Part shown: piece by piece, positions 26,818 through 35,791 of the stretch | Layout: each line of letters opens with the position of its first letter | Numbering within the stretch: position 1 is the stretch's first letter | Assembly: GCA_043769985.1 (NCBI GenBank) | Contig: JAYVIV010000253.1 | Span: 1 to 64,000, forward strand | Reading direction: 5' to 3' | DNA length: 64,000 nt | Source of the DNA: Arcicella sp043769985 | GTDB taxonomy: Bacteria > Bacteroidota > Bacteroidia > Cytophagales > Spirosomataceae | Made by a program: the position numbers and the translations under genes | Notes under the pieces: model-generated | Seen by the model: the letters and a program-made list of their open reading frames with translations, nothing else | The model's database searches: none | What the model was told of the DNA's origin: nothing

Positions 26818-28215
26818 ATGAAAATTCAAATAAAAGAGTTAGGAGCAATAAAAGAGGCAACCATAGACTTAGACAAAAAATTAACTATTTTCTGTGGACC
26901 TAATGGTACAGGAAAAACGTATATGGCTTATGTTCTTTACGCTCTCACTAATTTAAATAATAAGAACATTGGAATTCGATTGGAAGAAGAAATAGTTAAA
27001 ACGTTAGTGGAAGGTAATTCTGCAAAAATTATCATTAATTATGATTTAATCTGGAATTTTAGAGTTAGAGAAGTAGAAAATATTAAAGAAAATCTCTGGA
27101 ATTTGTTTGCAATTCCAGAGACAAAATCCAAAGATTTCTTTGCAAAAACTGAAATTAATATTTTAGAAAATAAAGAGGATTTTCAATTTAAAATAAACCA
27201 AACAGCAATAAATGAAACGATTAGATTTTATGATTATTCCTTTGTTTTAGTAAAGAAATCAAATACAGATGAAATTACCTTTTCAATTAGTGATTCTTTA
27301 ATCAAGAATAAAGAATTTTATAACTTTATGGAAATTGTATTCCTATCAAGATTGTATTCTATTATTGCTTTTTATCCTATTACATCTTCTACAATTTTTC
27401 CTGTTGAAAGAAACTCAATCTATACATTTAGTAATGAACTCTCTATTCGTAAAAATGATGCTTTAGAACACATCCAAGCAATTACAAATAAAAAAGATTT
27501 TAGTTTGTTCGATTTAGTTTTTAAACGTAATACCAGATACCCACAACCAATAAGAGATGGCTTAGAAGTAGCCGAAGATTTAGATAATATTCAACAAAGA
27601 AATAGTAATGAATATTTTGAATATGCAACAGAAATTGAAAATGAATTATTAAAGGGGAAGGTAGTTATAACAAAAGAAGGAAATGTTGAATTTGTAAGCG
27701 AAAAAGCACCCAGAATTAAATTGTCCTTTCATCAGAGTTCTTCTATTGTCAAAACCTTAGCAAGTTTGGTGATTTATTTAAAATACAGAGCAACAAAAAA
27801 TGATTTAGTAATTATTGATGAACCTGAGATGAATCTTCATCCTGATAATCAAGTTAGATTAGCGAAAGTCTTTGCACGATTGGTTAACAAGGGTTTGAGA
27901 CTTGTTATAAGTACACATAGCGATTATATTATTAGAGAGTTTAATAATTTAATTATGATTTCATCCGATAATCCAAATCTTAGTTCCGTCAAAGAGAAAT
28001 CTATGTACAGAGATGATGAGTTTTTAAAAATAGACGATGTTGGTGCTTATATGTTTAATTATAAAAATGACAAAGCAAAACAGACGGATGTGAAAGCCAT
28101 AAAAATTGACCAATACGGCTTTGAAGTTTCAACCTTAGACAAAACCATCGAAGAATTAAACAAGCGTTCAGACGAACTATATTATACCTTAAAGTATGGC
28201 AAAGCAGAAGAATAG
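26818..28215 (+). CDS. AAA/ABC-type ATPase of duplicated two-gene module (copy 1)
   Basis: A 465-residue OLD/SMC-like ATPase. Walker A is GPNGTGKT (27-34); the C-terminal half has a Walker B with D-loop, VIIDEPEMNLHPDNQ (about 328-342), and the switch histidine in ISTHSDYIIRE (about 362-372). Between them are NTRYPQPIRDGLEVAEDL and LLKGKVVITKEGNVEF, shared with its paralogue at 56804. No TOPRIM or nuclease motif is visible in the chain itself. The next gene starts inside its last 20 bp, so the two proteins are translationally coupled. A/T content is visibly higher than in the neighbouring oxidoreductase, consistent with transfer. Architecture suggests an antiphage or DNA-damage ATPase/effector pair, but I cannot name the system. 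Confidence 0.85.
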   Translation: MKIQIKELGAIKEATIDLDKKLTIFCGPNGTGKTYMAYVLYALTNLNNKNIGIRLEEEIVKTLVEGNSAKIIINYDLIWNFRVREVENIKENLWNLFAIPETKSKDFFAKTEINILENKEDFQFKINQTAINETIRFYDYSFVLVKKSNTDEITFSISDSLIKNKEFYNFMEIVFLSRLYSIIAFYPITSSTIFPVERNSIYTFSNELSIRKNDALEHIQAITNKKDFSLFDLVFKRNTRYPQPIRDGLEVAEDLDNIQQRNSNEYFEYATEIENELLKGKVVITKEGNVEFVSEKAPRIKLSFHQSSSIVKTLASLVIYLKYRATKNDLVIIDEPEMNLHPDNQVRLAKVFARLVNKGLRLVISTHSDYIIREFNNLIMISSDNPNLSSVKEKSMYRDDEFLKIDDVGAYMFNYKNDKAKQTDVKAIKIDQYGFEVSTLDKTIEELNKRSDELYYTLKYGKAEE

Positions 28216-28744
28216 TCAATTAGATTTAATCAAAACTTTGCTTAACGATAATTGTCTTGCAAAAGGAAATGATGCTAAGATTTTAATTGAAAAAGACAAA
28301 AATGGCAAGGTCATAATGCAAAGACCAATTATTGATGGGAAAATAAAATATCTTTTATATAGATTTGACCCAAACCAAATTAAGATGTTTCCCTATTTAG
28401 CCGATGAATCAGGATTGAAGAAAATTTGTGATTACATTTTGTTTGCAGAAGAGGGAAATAACTTACATATACTTTTAATAGAATTGAAACACGGAACAGA
28501 GTCAGCCAGAAATCAATTGATTGCTTCCGAATGTTTTATTGATTTTATTTTTAAATCAGCCAAAAGGATTGGATTTGAATTTGCAGAAAAACAATATATA
28601 AAGAAGATACGAGTAAGTGAGGAAAGAGCAAAAAAACGAAATAGAAAAACAAAGCCAGGTTTAATAACAAGTGATGAAAACGAAATTCTTAATTATGACC
28701 ATGCTGATGTTTTTAGAATAGAAGAAGCATTAGATACTTTGTGA
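28196..28744 (+). CDS. Small nuclease-like partner of the ATPase (copy 1)
   Basis: A 182-residue protein of a family I do not recognise. The central block is CDYILFAEEG, a hydrophobic strand, then LLIELKHGTES (about 80-104), which has the D-x(n)-E-x-K spacing of a PD-(D/E)XK nuclease core, followed by QL and an amphipathic helix (FIDFIFKSAKRIGFEF), as these folds often show. The C-terminus is basic (EERAKKRNRKTK). It overlaps the ATPase gene by 20 bp and has a clear homologue (58183) beside the paralogous ATPase. A nuclease effector released or steered by the ATPase is the best guess; a regulatory or antitoxin role is possible. No signal peptide. Confidence 0.75.
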   Translation: MAKQKNSQLDLIKTLLNDNCLAKGNDAKILIEKDKNGKVIMQRPIIDGKIKYLLYRFDPNQIKMFPYLADESGLKKICDYILFAEEGNNLHILLIELKHGTESARNQLIASECFIDFIFKSAKRIGFEFAEKQYIKKIRVSEERAKKRNRKTKPGLITSDENEILNYDHADVFRIEEALDTL

Positions 28745-28751
28745 TATCAAT

Positions 28752-28795
28752 AATCCCCATTCATTTATCTATCAAAAGATAAATGAATGGGGATT
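28752..28795. terminator. Bidirectional terminator
   Basis: A perfect 19-bp stem, AATCCCCATTCATTTATCT (28752-28770) with its complement (28777-28795), has a 6-nt loop. It is placed between the stop codons of two convergent genes (the small nuclease-like protein and the prolyl oligopeptidase). Confidence 0.93.
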
Positions 28796-28813
28796 TTATA
28801 TTTCATAATCAGC

Positions 28814-30928
28814 CTACATCCCCTTCACCACAACCCCCATATTCGCAAAAATAAACGCATACAAATCAGCCGTCAATTCAATATTTTTCTTGGTATTACT
28901 TGACCCATGTCCAGAGTTTACGTCAATACGAATTAACAATGGATTTTTGCTTTTTCCTGCCTTCTCCTGCAACGTAGCCGCATATTTGAATGAATGGGCT
29001 GGCACAACACGATCGTCGTGGTCGGCGGTTGTAATCATGGTTGCAGGATATTCCACGCCTTCTTTGATGTTGTGAAGGGGGGAATAACCGTAAAGATTTT
29101 TGAAATCTGTGGCATCATCTGAGTTCCCATATTCTGGCGACCAGTTCCACCCAATCGTGAATTTATGATAACGCAACATATCCATCACACCCACTTGCGG
29201 AATGGCAACTTTGCACAAATCTGGACGCTGATTGATAACCGCACCCACCAAAAGTCCACCGTTTGAGCCTCCACGTAGAGCCAAAAAATCCTTCGTACAA
29301 TATTTTTGAGCAATCAAATATTCACCTGCCGCAATAAAATCGTCATACACATTTTGCTTTTTCAATTTCATCCCTGCCTCATGCCATTTTTCGCCGTATT
29401 CTGCCCCGCCTCTGATGTTCGCCAGAGCATAAACACCGCCTTGTTCCAAAAATGGAATTAAAGTGGCTGAAAAACCTGGTTGAGAACTCACATTAAAGCC
29501 ACCATAAGCATACAAAAGTGTTGGATTTTTACCGTTCAATTCAGTTCCTTTTTTGTGGGTTATGAACATCGGGATTTTCGTTCCATCTTTTGACGTATAG
29601 AAAATTTGCTTCGTCTCAAAAGCATCTGGATTAAACTGAACTTCGGGTTTACGGAAGATTGAAGTCTGTTTGGTCGCAATATCATAACGGTAAATCGTGG
29701 GTGGAAATGTGAACGATGTGAATGTATAAAACACGAATTTATCGTCAGCCTCACCGCCAAAACCGCCCGCAGTGCCTAATCCAGGGAGTTTTACTTCATT
29801 TTCTAATTTTCCTGCGAAATCATACACATAGATACGAGTCGTTACGTCTTTCAAATATGTCGTAAAAATTTTACCTCCTGCCGTTCCTGCCCCTTGCAAT
29901 GGTTCTGACTTTTCAGGAATTACATTTTTCCAAGATTTATTGGCGGGGTCGTATATTTCTACTTTCGAGTTTTTGGCTTTTTCGTTGGTTTCAATTAAAA
30001 ATTTGTCCCCAATATTATCTACAATACTATATTGAAAATCTCCCGCTTCTGCAATAATGGGCGTGAAATCTTTTTGTCCTATTTTCTTGAAATATAAAGC
30101 GTTCCCTTCCTTTCCTTTTCCACGGTCACTGATATTTAAGTAAGAAAATGTTTCGTCTTCTGATACATAAACCGAATTGAAACGCTGTGGATTTTCTTTG
30201 TTTTCATACACCAATTCATCTTGATCTTGGCTGGTTCCAACTTTGTGATAAAATACTTGATGATTCTCATTTTTTGCCGCCAAAGCACTACCTTCTGGTT
30301 TTGGATAACGGCTATAATAAAACCCATTCCCTTGCCACGAAGCCCCCGAAACCTTAATCCATTCCAAATGGTCAGGCAGATTTTGTTTCGTTGATAAATC
30401 CATCACGTAGCCTTCTTGCCAATCTGAGCCACCTTTTGAGAGATAATAAACCGCATATTTTCCATCTTTTGAAATGGCAAACGCTCCCAAACGGGTTGTT
30501 CCATCGGCTGAAAGTTTGTTGGGGTCAAGCACAACTTCGGGCGTGCCTTCCAAACCTTTCTGACGATAAAGCACTGATTGATTCTGCAATCCATCGTTTT
30601 TAGAGAAATAAAACCATTCGTTTTTGCGTGATGGAGCGGAGTATTTTGGGTAATTAAAAACCTTTTCGATACGCTCTTTCAACATCGTTCGGTAAGGAAT
30701 TTTATCCAAATAATCGAACGTAACTTTATTTTCAGCTTTCACCCATTCAGCGGTTTCGGCAGAACGGTCGTCTTCCAACCAACGATAAGGGTCTTGTACT
30801 TTCACACCGTGATATTCGTCGGTGTGTTCAACTTTTTTAGTTTGTGGATATTGCATTTGGGCATTAGAAACGTGAATTCCAAACAGCACCAACGTGCCGA
30901 GAAGAATGTTTTTGTGGAGAGTTTTCAT
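28814..30928 (-). CDS. Prolyl oligopeptidase family serine peptidase (S9A)
   Basis: A 704-residue secreted peptidase with an N-terminal signal peptide ending near VSNAQ (about 24). The S9A beta-propeller domain follows (YPQTKKVEHTDEYHGVKVQD, DPYRWLED, then blades to about 430), then the alpha/beta hydrolase domain with LLYAYGGFNVS, the nucleophile in LRGGSNGGLL (Ser about 553), the acid in DHDDRVVPAHSF (about 635) and the catalytic His in NSGHGSS (about 673). It cleaves short peptides after proline, in the periplasm. Length matches the family (about 700 aa). Single gene with a shared terminator at its 3' end. Confidence 0.96.
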   Translation of the reverse strand: MKTLHKNILLGTLVLFGIHVSNAQMQYPQTKKVEHTDEYHGVKVQDPYRWLEDDRSAETAEWVKAENKVTFDYLDKIPYRTMLKERIEKVFNYPKYSAPSRKNEWFYFSKNDGLQNQSVLYRQKGLEGTPEVVLDPNKLSADGTTRLGAFAISKDGKYAVYYLSKGGSDWQEGYVMDLSTKQNLPDHLEWIKVSGASWQGNGFYYSRYPKPEGSALAAKNENHQVFYHKVGTSQDQDELVYENKENPQRFNSVYVSEDETFSYLNISDRGKGKEGNALYFKKIGQKDFTPIIAEAGDFQYSIVDNIGDKFLIETNEKAKNSKVEIYDPANKSWKNVIPEKSEPLQGAGTAGGKIFTTYLKDVTTRIYVYDFAGKLENEVKLPGLGTAGGFGGEADDKFVFYTFTSFTFPPTIYRYDIATKQTSIFRKPEVQFNPDAFETKQIFYTSKDGTKIPMFITHKKGTELNGKNPTLLYAYGGFNVSSQPGFSATLIPFLEQGGVYALANIRGGAEYGEKWHEAGMKLKKQNVYDDFIAAGEYLIAQKYCTKDFLALRGGSNGGLLVGAVINQRPDLCKVAIPQVGVMDMLRYHKFTIGWNWSPEYGNSDDATDFKNLYGYSPLHNIKEGVEYPATMITTADHDDRVVPAHSFKYAATLQEKAGKSKNPLLIRIDVNSGHGSSNTKKNIELTADLYAFIFANMGVVVKGM

Positions 30929-31056
30929 TTACGTTGAGTTTCTTAGATTGATGAGTAATTTACGAAACTACAAGTTACAAAAGAATTTTTTAAGAAATTT
31001 TAAGAATAAGAATATAATTTTGATTTTGATAATTTTATTTTGAATTAAATAATTTA

Positions 31057-31064
31057 TATATTTG
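31057..31064 (+). promoter_or_regulatory. Possible -7 element of the higBA promoter
   Basis: TATATTTG matches the Bacteroidota -7 consensus TAnnTTTG exactly and lies 22 bp before the toxin start codon. There are TTTG sequences upstream (31039-31042 and 31025-31028), but at spacings of 14 and 28 nt instead of about 19, so the -33 element is not convincing. Confidence 0.35.
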
Positions 31065-31085
31065 TTTATATTTTAACCCTAATTT

Positions 31086-31379
31086 ATGGTCATTATCTCA
31101 AAAACAATTCTTAACGAATTTGGCAATGAACATCCTAACGTTATTGACGCTTTGAATGATTGGTACGGAATAGTAAAAGATGCTGATTGGAATACATTTC
31201 ATGACATAAAACAAACCTTCAACTCTGTTGATTCAGTCGGAAACGACCGCTATGTTTTTGATATCAAAGGAAATCATTATCGTATCGTGGCCATGATTTT
31301 CTTCGATATCCGAACTGTCTTTATTCGTTTTGTTGGCACTCATAAAGAATACGATAAAATCAATTGCTCAAAAATATAA
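31086..31379 (+). CDS. higB: HigB-type toxin (RelE superfamily mRNA interferase)
   Basis: A 97-residue protein of the HigB_toxin family: MVIISKTILNEFGNEHPN, then DIKQTFNSVDSV, RYVFDIKGNHYRIVAMIFF and the C-terminal RFVGTHKEYDKI. These are the conserved blocks of the HigB/RelE fold, which cleaves mRNA on the ribosome. It is the first gene of a two-gene operon with toxin before antitoxin, the usual higBA order. The symbol is given by family resemblance. Confidence 0.9.
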   Translation: MVIISKTILNEFGNEHPNVIDALNDWYGIVKDADWNTFHDIKQTFNSVDSVGNDRYVFDIKGNHYRIVAMIFFDIRTVFIRFVGTHKEYDKINCSKI

Positions 31380-31381
31380 AA

Positions 31382-31771
31382 ATGAAAAATAGCATTCAAA
31401 ATAAAGAACAATATCTATTCGTAATGGCTCAGATTGAGGAATATTTACAGAAAGCTACCAAAATGGGAGGCTTCCATCATCTTGATAGTCAGGAAGTTAA
31501 GACTTTGCAATCATTATCATTGCAGGCAGAGATGTACGAAGATAGCATTACCTTAATGCCAATCCAAAAACCGCAGACTTTGGTGGATATGATTCAATTT
31601 AAAATGTATGAAAATCACATGAAGCAGAAAGAATTAGCCGCTTTTTTAGGTATCACCGAAGCACGACTTTCCGAAGTTTTGGGTGGTAAGAGAAAAGTGA
31701 CGATTGATTTGGCTAAACGACTTTATGAAAAATTAAACATTGAGGCTGATTTCATTTTAAAAATGGCCTGA
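31382..31771 (+). CDS. higA: HigA-type antitoxin with XRE helix-turn-helix
   Basis: A 129-residue protein with a C-terminal XRE-type DNA-binding domain (MKQKELAAFLGITEARLSEV and LGGKRKVTIDLAKRLYEKLN, about 79-120) and an N-terminal part that likely wraps the toxin. It would neutralise HigB and repress the operon. I chose ATG 31382, 2 bp after the toxin stop; an in-frame ATG at 31364 would overlap the toxin by 16 bp. Confidence 0.9.
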   Translation: MKNSIQNKEQYLFVMAQIEEYLQKATKMGGFHHLDSQEVKTLQSLSLQAEMYEDSITLMPIQKPQTLVDMIQFKMYENHMKQKELAAFLGITEARLSEVLGGKRKVTIDLAKRLYEKLNIEADFILKMA

Positions 31772-31774
31772 TAA

Positions 31775-33014
31775 TCACCTCACCACTAAAATCGTCCCTC
31801 TCAAAACCGTGTCATTATCAACTCTCACTATATACGCATAAGTGCCTTCCATTACAGGCTTGTCCTGTTTTTTAACCGATGTGTAGTCCAATGTTCGGGC
31901 ATTACCACTTTGAATAAGACCGTCAATTTTCCAAGTATATTTTGAATTAATCGTTCCACCATCAGCGGTAATCGTAATTTTATCCCCTCCGCAAGGCATG
32001 GTTTTATCAACCGTTAAAGTAATTGTTGGAATTGGATAATTTTTAAACGTAAACTCTTTTTCAACTACCACTGGTTTTTGATGGAAACAAACGTCTTCAT
32101 CCATAACCTCAACGGCTATTTTACCGAATAATCTCCCGTCTTTTTAACCGAAGTATAATCAAAAATTTTACTATTTGTACCTTGATTTAATCCATCAACT
32201 TTCCACTGGTATTTTGAGGTATTTGTAGCTCCATTGACTGTAAAAGCAACTTTATCCCCTCCGCAGGGAGTTGGGGTACTGGCGAAAATACTTACAGTTT
32301 GGGTTGAAGGTGTTCCATCGTACAAGGCTTTGACTTCATCAGCGGTGATGGGACGGTTGTAGATGTGGAGGTCGTCAACTTTACCTTGAAAATATTGAAC
32401 AAGTGAAGAACGACAACCAATAGTAACCTTTGTATTTGTACCATAAGAAGGAAGTAAACCACCTGTATTATCAGTTTTCACAAGTTTCCCATCTACATAT
32501 AAAATCATTGAATTATTGTCTCTTATACCAACGATATGATACCATTTTGAAGCGGGGGGTAAAAAACCTTGGTCACAAAAGGCACACGTCCACCTCCTAA
32601 ACTATATCCACCAAATGTCCACCCAGTTGCTCCGTTAGCTGCATTACTTAAATCAATAGATTGGTCGCCACCCGAACCGCCTACTGAAAATGGATAAAAA
32701 TAAGTATTTGAAGGAGGGTTTACATCAGGATTTGCCCAAATTGAAAAACTGTAATTATTATTTTGAAATTGAGCGGGCGAAACTTCTATGAATTGAGTAG
32801 AGCCATTAAAATTATAAGCATTGTTTGATTTTCCAAAACGGTCAGTCGTTAAAGTTGCTCCGTTTACCGTTCCGTTATTTCCATTTCCAGATTCATCTTT
32901 TGCGTTGGCACTGAAGGGGTAGCAAGCCACTAATCCTTTTTTTAGGTTTACTTGGGCAATAATCGAAATTGCAGAGAGCAACAAAGTGATAAGTAGTGGA
33001 AGAACTTTTTTCAT
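31775..33014 (-). pseudogene. LamG-domain surface protein interrupted by two frameshifts
   Basis: Three successive minus-strand frames encode one protein of about 413 residues. Frame 1 (33014 to 32523) has a signal peptide ending IIAQ and a LamG/concanavalin-like start (GLVACYPFSANAKDESGNGN). Frame 2 continues the lectin domain (MILYVDGKLVKTDN, GKVDDLHIYNRPIT) and a PKD-like repeat (CGGDKVAFTVNGA). Frame 3 has a second PKD-like repeat (CGGDKITITADGG) and ends GTYAYIVRVDNDTV...ILVVR, like a type B T9SS sorting tail. Each break is repaired by adding one base to a homopolymer: the A6 run at 32561-32566 (restoring ASKWYHIVGIRDNN) and the T4 run at 32119-32122 (restoring SVKIAVEVMDEDV). Either a decaying gene or two sequencing deletions. 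Confidence 0.85.
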
Positions 33015-33077
33015 ATTTGGGTACGTAGTTTTTTTAGACCTTCAAAAATACTAATTTTGTAATTCAAAACTATAATA

Positions 33078-33782
33078 ATGAACGAAAGAGAAGCAGGTAT
33101 CGAAAGATTGTATCCATCCATTTTTGGAAGAATGGCAACCCGATACTATTATTTAAGACAACTCCGCCAGAAAATTGAGGAAGTTATTCAACAATTTGTC
33201 GCCAATAATCCTGCTAAATTAACCTTAGCAGATTATGGTTGTGGCAATAAACCTTACCAACCACTCATTGCTCCCTTTGTCGAAAAATATATTGGCATTG
33301 ATTTACCCGAAAACACCTCGGCAGATATTCATATTTCCCCCGAAGGACGTATTCAGTTAGATGATAATAGTTTAGACGTTGTGCTTTCAACGCAGGTTTT
33401 AGAACACGTAGTAAATCCAACGGCATATTTATTGGAAGCTCAACGAGTTTTGAAAAAAGACGGTCAATTGATTCTGAGTACGCACGGCTACTGGATGTTT
33501 CACCCCGACCCAACAGATTTTTGGCGTTGGACTTCGACAGGTTTACAGAAAGTGGTGAGTGAAGCAGGTTTTGAAATAGTATATTTCAGAGGTATTATTG
33601 GACGTTCTGCCATGGGTTTACAATTATTTCAAGACGGGATTCTTTTCAAACTCCCTAAGTTTCTTAGACCAATTTTGGCAATAATTATGCAACCTCTCAT
33701 TATATTTTTCGATAAAACCACTTTGCAAGAAACCAGAGACAAGGATGCTTGTACTTTCATATTAGTTGCTAAAAAGAAATAA
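33078..33782 (+). CDS. Class I SAM-dependent methyltransferase
   Basis: A 234-residue methyltransferase of the Methyltransf_11 type. Motif I is LADYGCGNKPYQP (about 50-62), the acidic motif II end is YIGIDLPEN, and motif IV/post-I reads LDVVLSTQVLEHVVNPTAYL, then FHPDPTDFWRWTSTGL. It probably methylates a sugar or lipid intermediate of the polysaccharide cluster that it opens. The next gene starts one base after its stop. Confidence 0.88.
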   Translation: MNEREAGIERLYPSIFGRMATRYYYLRQLRQKIEEVIQQFVANNPAKLTLADYGCGNKPYQPLIAPFVEKYIGIDLPENTSADIHISPEGRIQLDDNSLDVVLSTQVLEHVVNPTAYLLEAQRVLKKDGQLILSTHGYWMFHPDPTDFWRWTSTGLQKVVSEAGFEIVYFRGIIGRSAMGLQLFQDGILFKLPKFLRPILAIIMQPLIIFFDKTTLQETRDKDACTFILVAKKK

Positions 33783-33783
33783 A

Positions 33784-34884
33784 ATGAATCTTTGCTTTGC
33801 ATATCCTAATAAATTTCAATTTAGCGAGACATTTATACGTGACCAAATTGAACAATTGCAACCCCAAATAACCATTTATGAAGGCTGGTATCCCTCTCTA
33901 AATCAAGCAAATAAATCATTTTTGCCATTTCCATTTAATATCCTCTTTGTAAGAGGAGGAATGAGAAGAATTCTTCCTAATTTATATCATAAAATCTATA
34001 CATTCTTTCTTTCTCAATACCTAATAAAGAATAATATTGATGTTGTTTTAGCTCAATATGGACCAACGGGAGCAACAATTTTAGATGCTTGCAAAAAAGC
34101 AAATGCAGATTTAGTTGTTCATTTTCATGGATTTGATGCTAATGAAAATGCAACGCTTGATAAATTTCTACCGCTGTATAAAAAAATGTTCTCCGAGGTA
34201 AAAGGAATTATTGCGGTATCAAGAGATATGAAGGATAAATTAATCAGTTTTGGAGCAAACCCAGAGACGACCATTTTTAATTCATGCTTCGTTAATACCA
34301 ATAAATTTACACTTGGGGCACCAGAAAAAAACGAAAAAATATTTATAACTGTTGGTAGATTTACCCCTAAAAAGTCTCCTCAATCTACTATCAGAGCATT
34401 TAAAAAAGTTACGCAAGTAGTTCCAGCCGTTCGTATGATTATGATTGGAGAAGGCGAATTATTAGATGAATCAAAGGAATTAGCAAAGGAATTAGGCGTA
34501 GAAAATTTGATAGATTTTAGAGGTGCAAGATTACCCACAGAAATAGCGGAAACATTAAAAATAGCAAGAGTATTTTTACAACATTCAATGTTTGCTCCAA
34601 GTGGAGATTCAGAAGGAACTCCCGTTTCAATTCTCGAAGCCTCCGCCACAGGTTTACCCATCGTCAGCACTCGTCACGCAGGGATAAAGGATGCCGTTGT
34701 TCACGGAGAAACGGGTTTTTTGGTGGAAGAAGGAGATTGGGAAACGATGGCGGATTATATGATTCAATTAGCCCAAGACCCAGAATTAGCGGGTAAAATG
34801 GGTAGAGCCGCCCGCAAGCACATTGAAGAAAATTATGAGATGAGTAAACGAGTACAAACGTTAAGAGAAATTTTAGAAAAATAA
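33784..34884 (+). CDS. Glycosyltransferase family 4
   Basis: A 366-residue GT-B fold retaining glycosyltransferase. The donor-binding half has FITVGRFTPKKSPQSTIRAF (about 180-199), IMIGEGELLDE and the E-x7-E motif region EGTPVSILEASATGLPIVST, then GETGFLVEEGDWE. The N-terminal half holds VHFHGFDANENATL. The enzyme adds a sugar from a nucleotide donor to the growing glycan on the cytoplasmic face. Start chosen at ATG 33784, one base after the preceding stop. Confidence 0.92.
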   Translation: MNLCFAYPNKFQFSETFIRDQIEQLQPQITIYEGWYPSLNQANKSFLPFPFNILFVRGGMRRILPNLYHKIYTFFLSQYLIKNNIDVVLAQYGPTGATILDACKKANADLVVHFHGFDANENATLDKFLPLYKKMFSEVKGIIAVSRDMKDKLISFGANPETTIFNSCFVNTNKFTLGAPEKNEKIFITVGRFTPKKSPQSTIRAFKKVTQVVPAVRMIMIGEGELLDESKELAKELGVENLIDFRGARLPTEIAETLKIARVFLQHSMFAPSGDSEGTPVSILEASATGLPIVSTRHAGIKDAVVHGETGFLVEEGDWETMADYMIQLAQDPELAGKMGRAARKHIEENYEMSKRVQTLREILEK

Positions 34885-34888
34885 AAAT

Positions 34889-35791
34889 ATGTCCACAATC
34901 ATTTCACCACTTACTGGTAAAAATAACGTTCAAAAAGAGCAAGTTTTAGATATTGAGAGACTTAAAAACAAGTATAAAACGGAGTTAAATACAGACGTTT
35001 CACGCTTTTTTGAGAATGTTTCAGAATTGGCGATCTATCAATGTCAGGAGTCTAAATTGCGGTTCTATTATCCCTTTTCGGTCGTGAGTGATGGAGAATT
35101 TTATGCAGAATTAGCCCAAAATTATAAGGGTTATTACAACCTATGGCGTTGGGAACACGAAAAGATTATTCAAGCAATTCAACCCAACGAAAAAGTGCTT
35201 GAAATTGGTTGCGGTAGGGGTTATTTTTTAGAGAAATTAATTGAAAAAAGTGCAATTCCAACAGGTTTAGATTTCAACCCCGAAGCCATTGAAGAAGGCA
35301 AAAGAATGGGCATCAAAATCCTTAACGAAACAATCAAAGAACACGCTCAAAATCATTCTGAAAGTTATGATAGTGTGTGTGCTTTTCAATTATTTGAACA
35401 CGTGAATGAGGTGGGGGATTTTTTGAAAGATACGGTCAAATGCTTGAAAAAGGGTGGTTTACTGGCAATTGGCGTACCAAATAACCATTCATATTATTTC
35501 AGAAAAGATACTTATCATACCTTGAATTTACCACCGCATCACATGTTGCTTTGGGATGCTGATTCATTGGCTTATGTCGCTAAATTATATGATTTGGAAA
35601 TTGTCGAAATCGTGAATCAGCCCGTCAGTCGTTTGCACAGAGGTTCAATTTATAAAGTTTGGTTACAGAATTTTTTGGGTGATAATGTATGGTCGAAATT
35701 AGTGCATATCACCACTCGTTTCGTCGTGAAAAGCCTTCCAGTTTTCAACAATCAAGGCGTTACGGCAGTGGCGATTTACCGAAAAAAATAA
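34889..35791 (+). CDS. Class I SAM-dependent methyltransferase
   Basis: A 300-residue methyltransferase. The first 90 residues (YQCQESKLRFYYPFSVV) resemble the N-terminal region of glycan-modifying methyltransferases; the SAM fold starts at VLEIGCGRGYFLEKLIE (about 109-125), then GLDFNPEAIE, DSVCAFQLFEHVNEVGDFL and LLAIGVPNN. The acceptor is unknown, presumably a sugar of the cluster's product. It directly abuts the flippase gene, with no intergenic bases. Confidence 0.88.
   Translation: MSTIISPLTGKNNVQKEQVLDIERLKNKYKTELNTDVSRFFENVSELAIYQCQESKLRFYYPFSVVSDGEFYAELAQNYKGYYNLWRWEHEKIIQAIQPNEKVLEIGCGRGYFLEKLIEKSAIPTGLDFNPEAIEEGKRMGIKILNETIKEHAQNHSESYDSVCAFQLFEHVNEVGDFLKDTVKCLKKGGLLAIGVPNNHSYYFRKDTYHTLNLPPHHMLLWDADSLAYVAKLYDLEIVEIVNQPVSRLHRGSIYKVWLQNFLGDNVWSKLVHITTRFVVKSLPVFNNQGVTAVAIYRKK

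Noticed and set aside
26818..28744. PARIS (AriA-AriB) or RloA/RloB system
   Set aside because: The second protein is about 180 aa with an E-x-K type motif and shows no TOPRIM E...DxD pattern.
31775..33014. Three separate small genes or programmed frameshifting
   Set aside because: The parts align to one LamG/PKD protein and the breaks lie in plain homopolymers without slippery-site and structure features.
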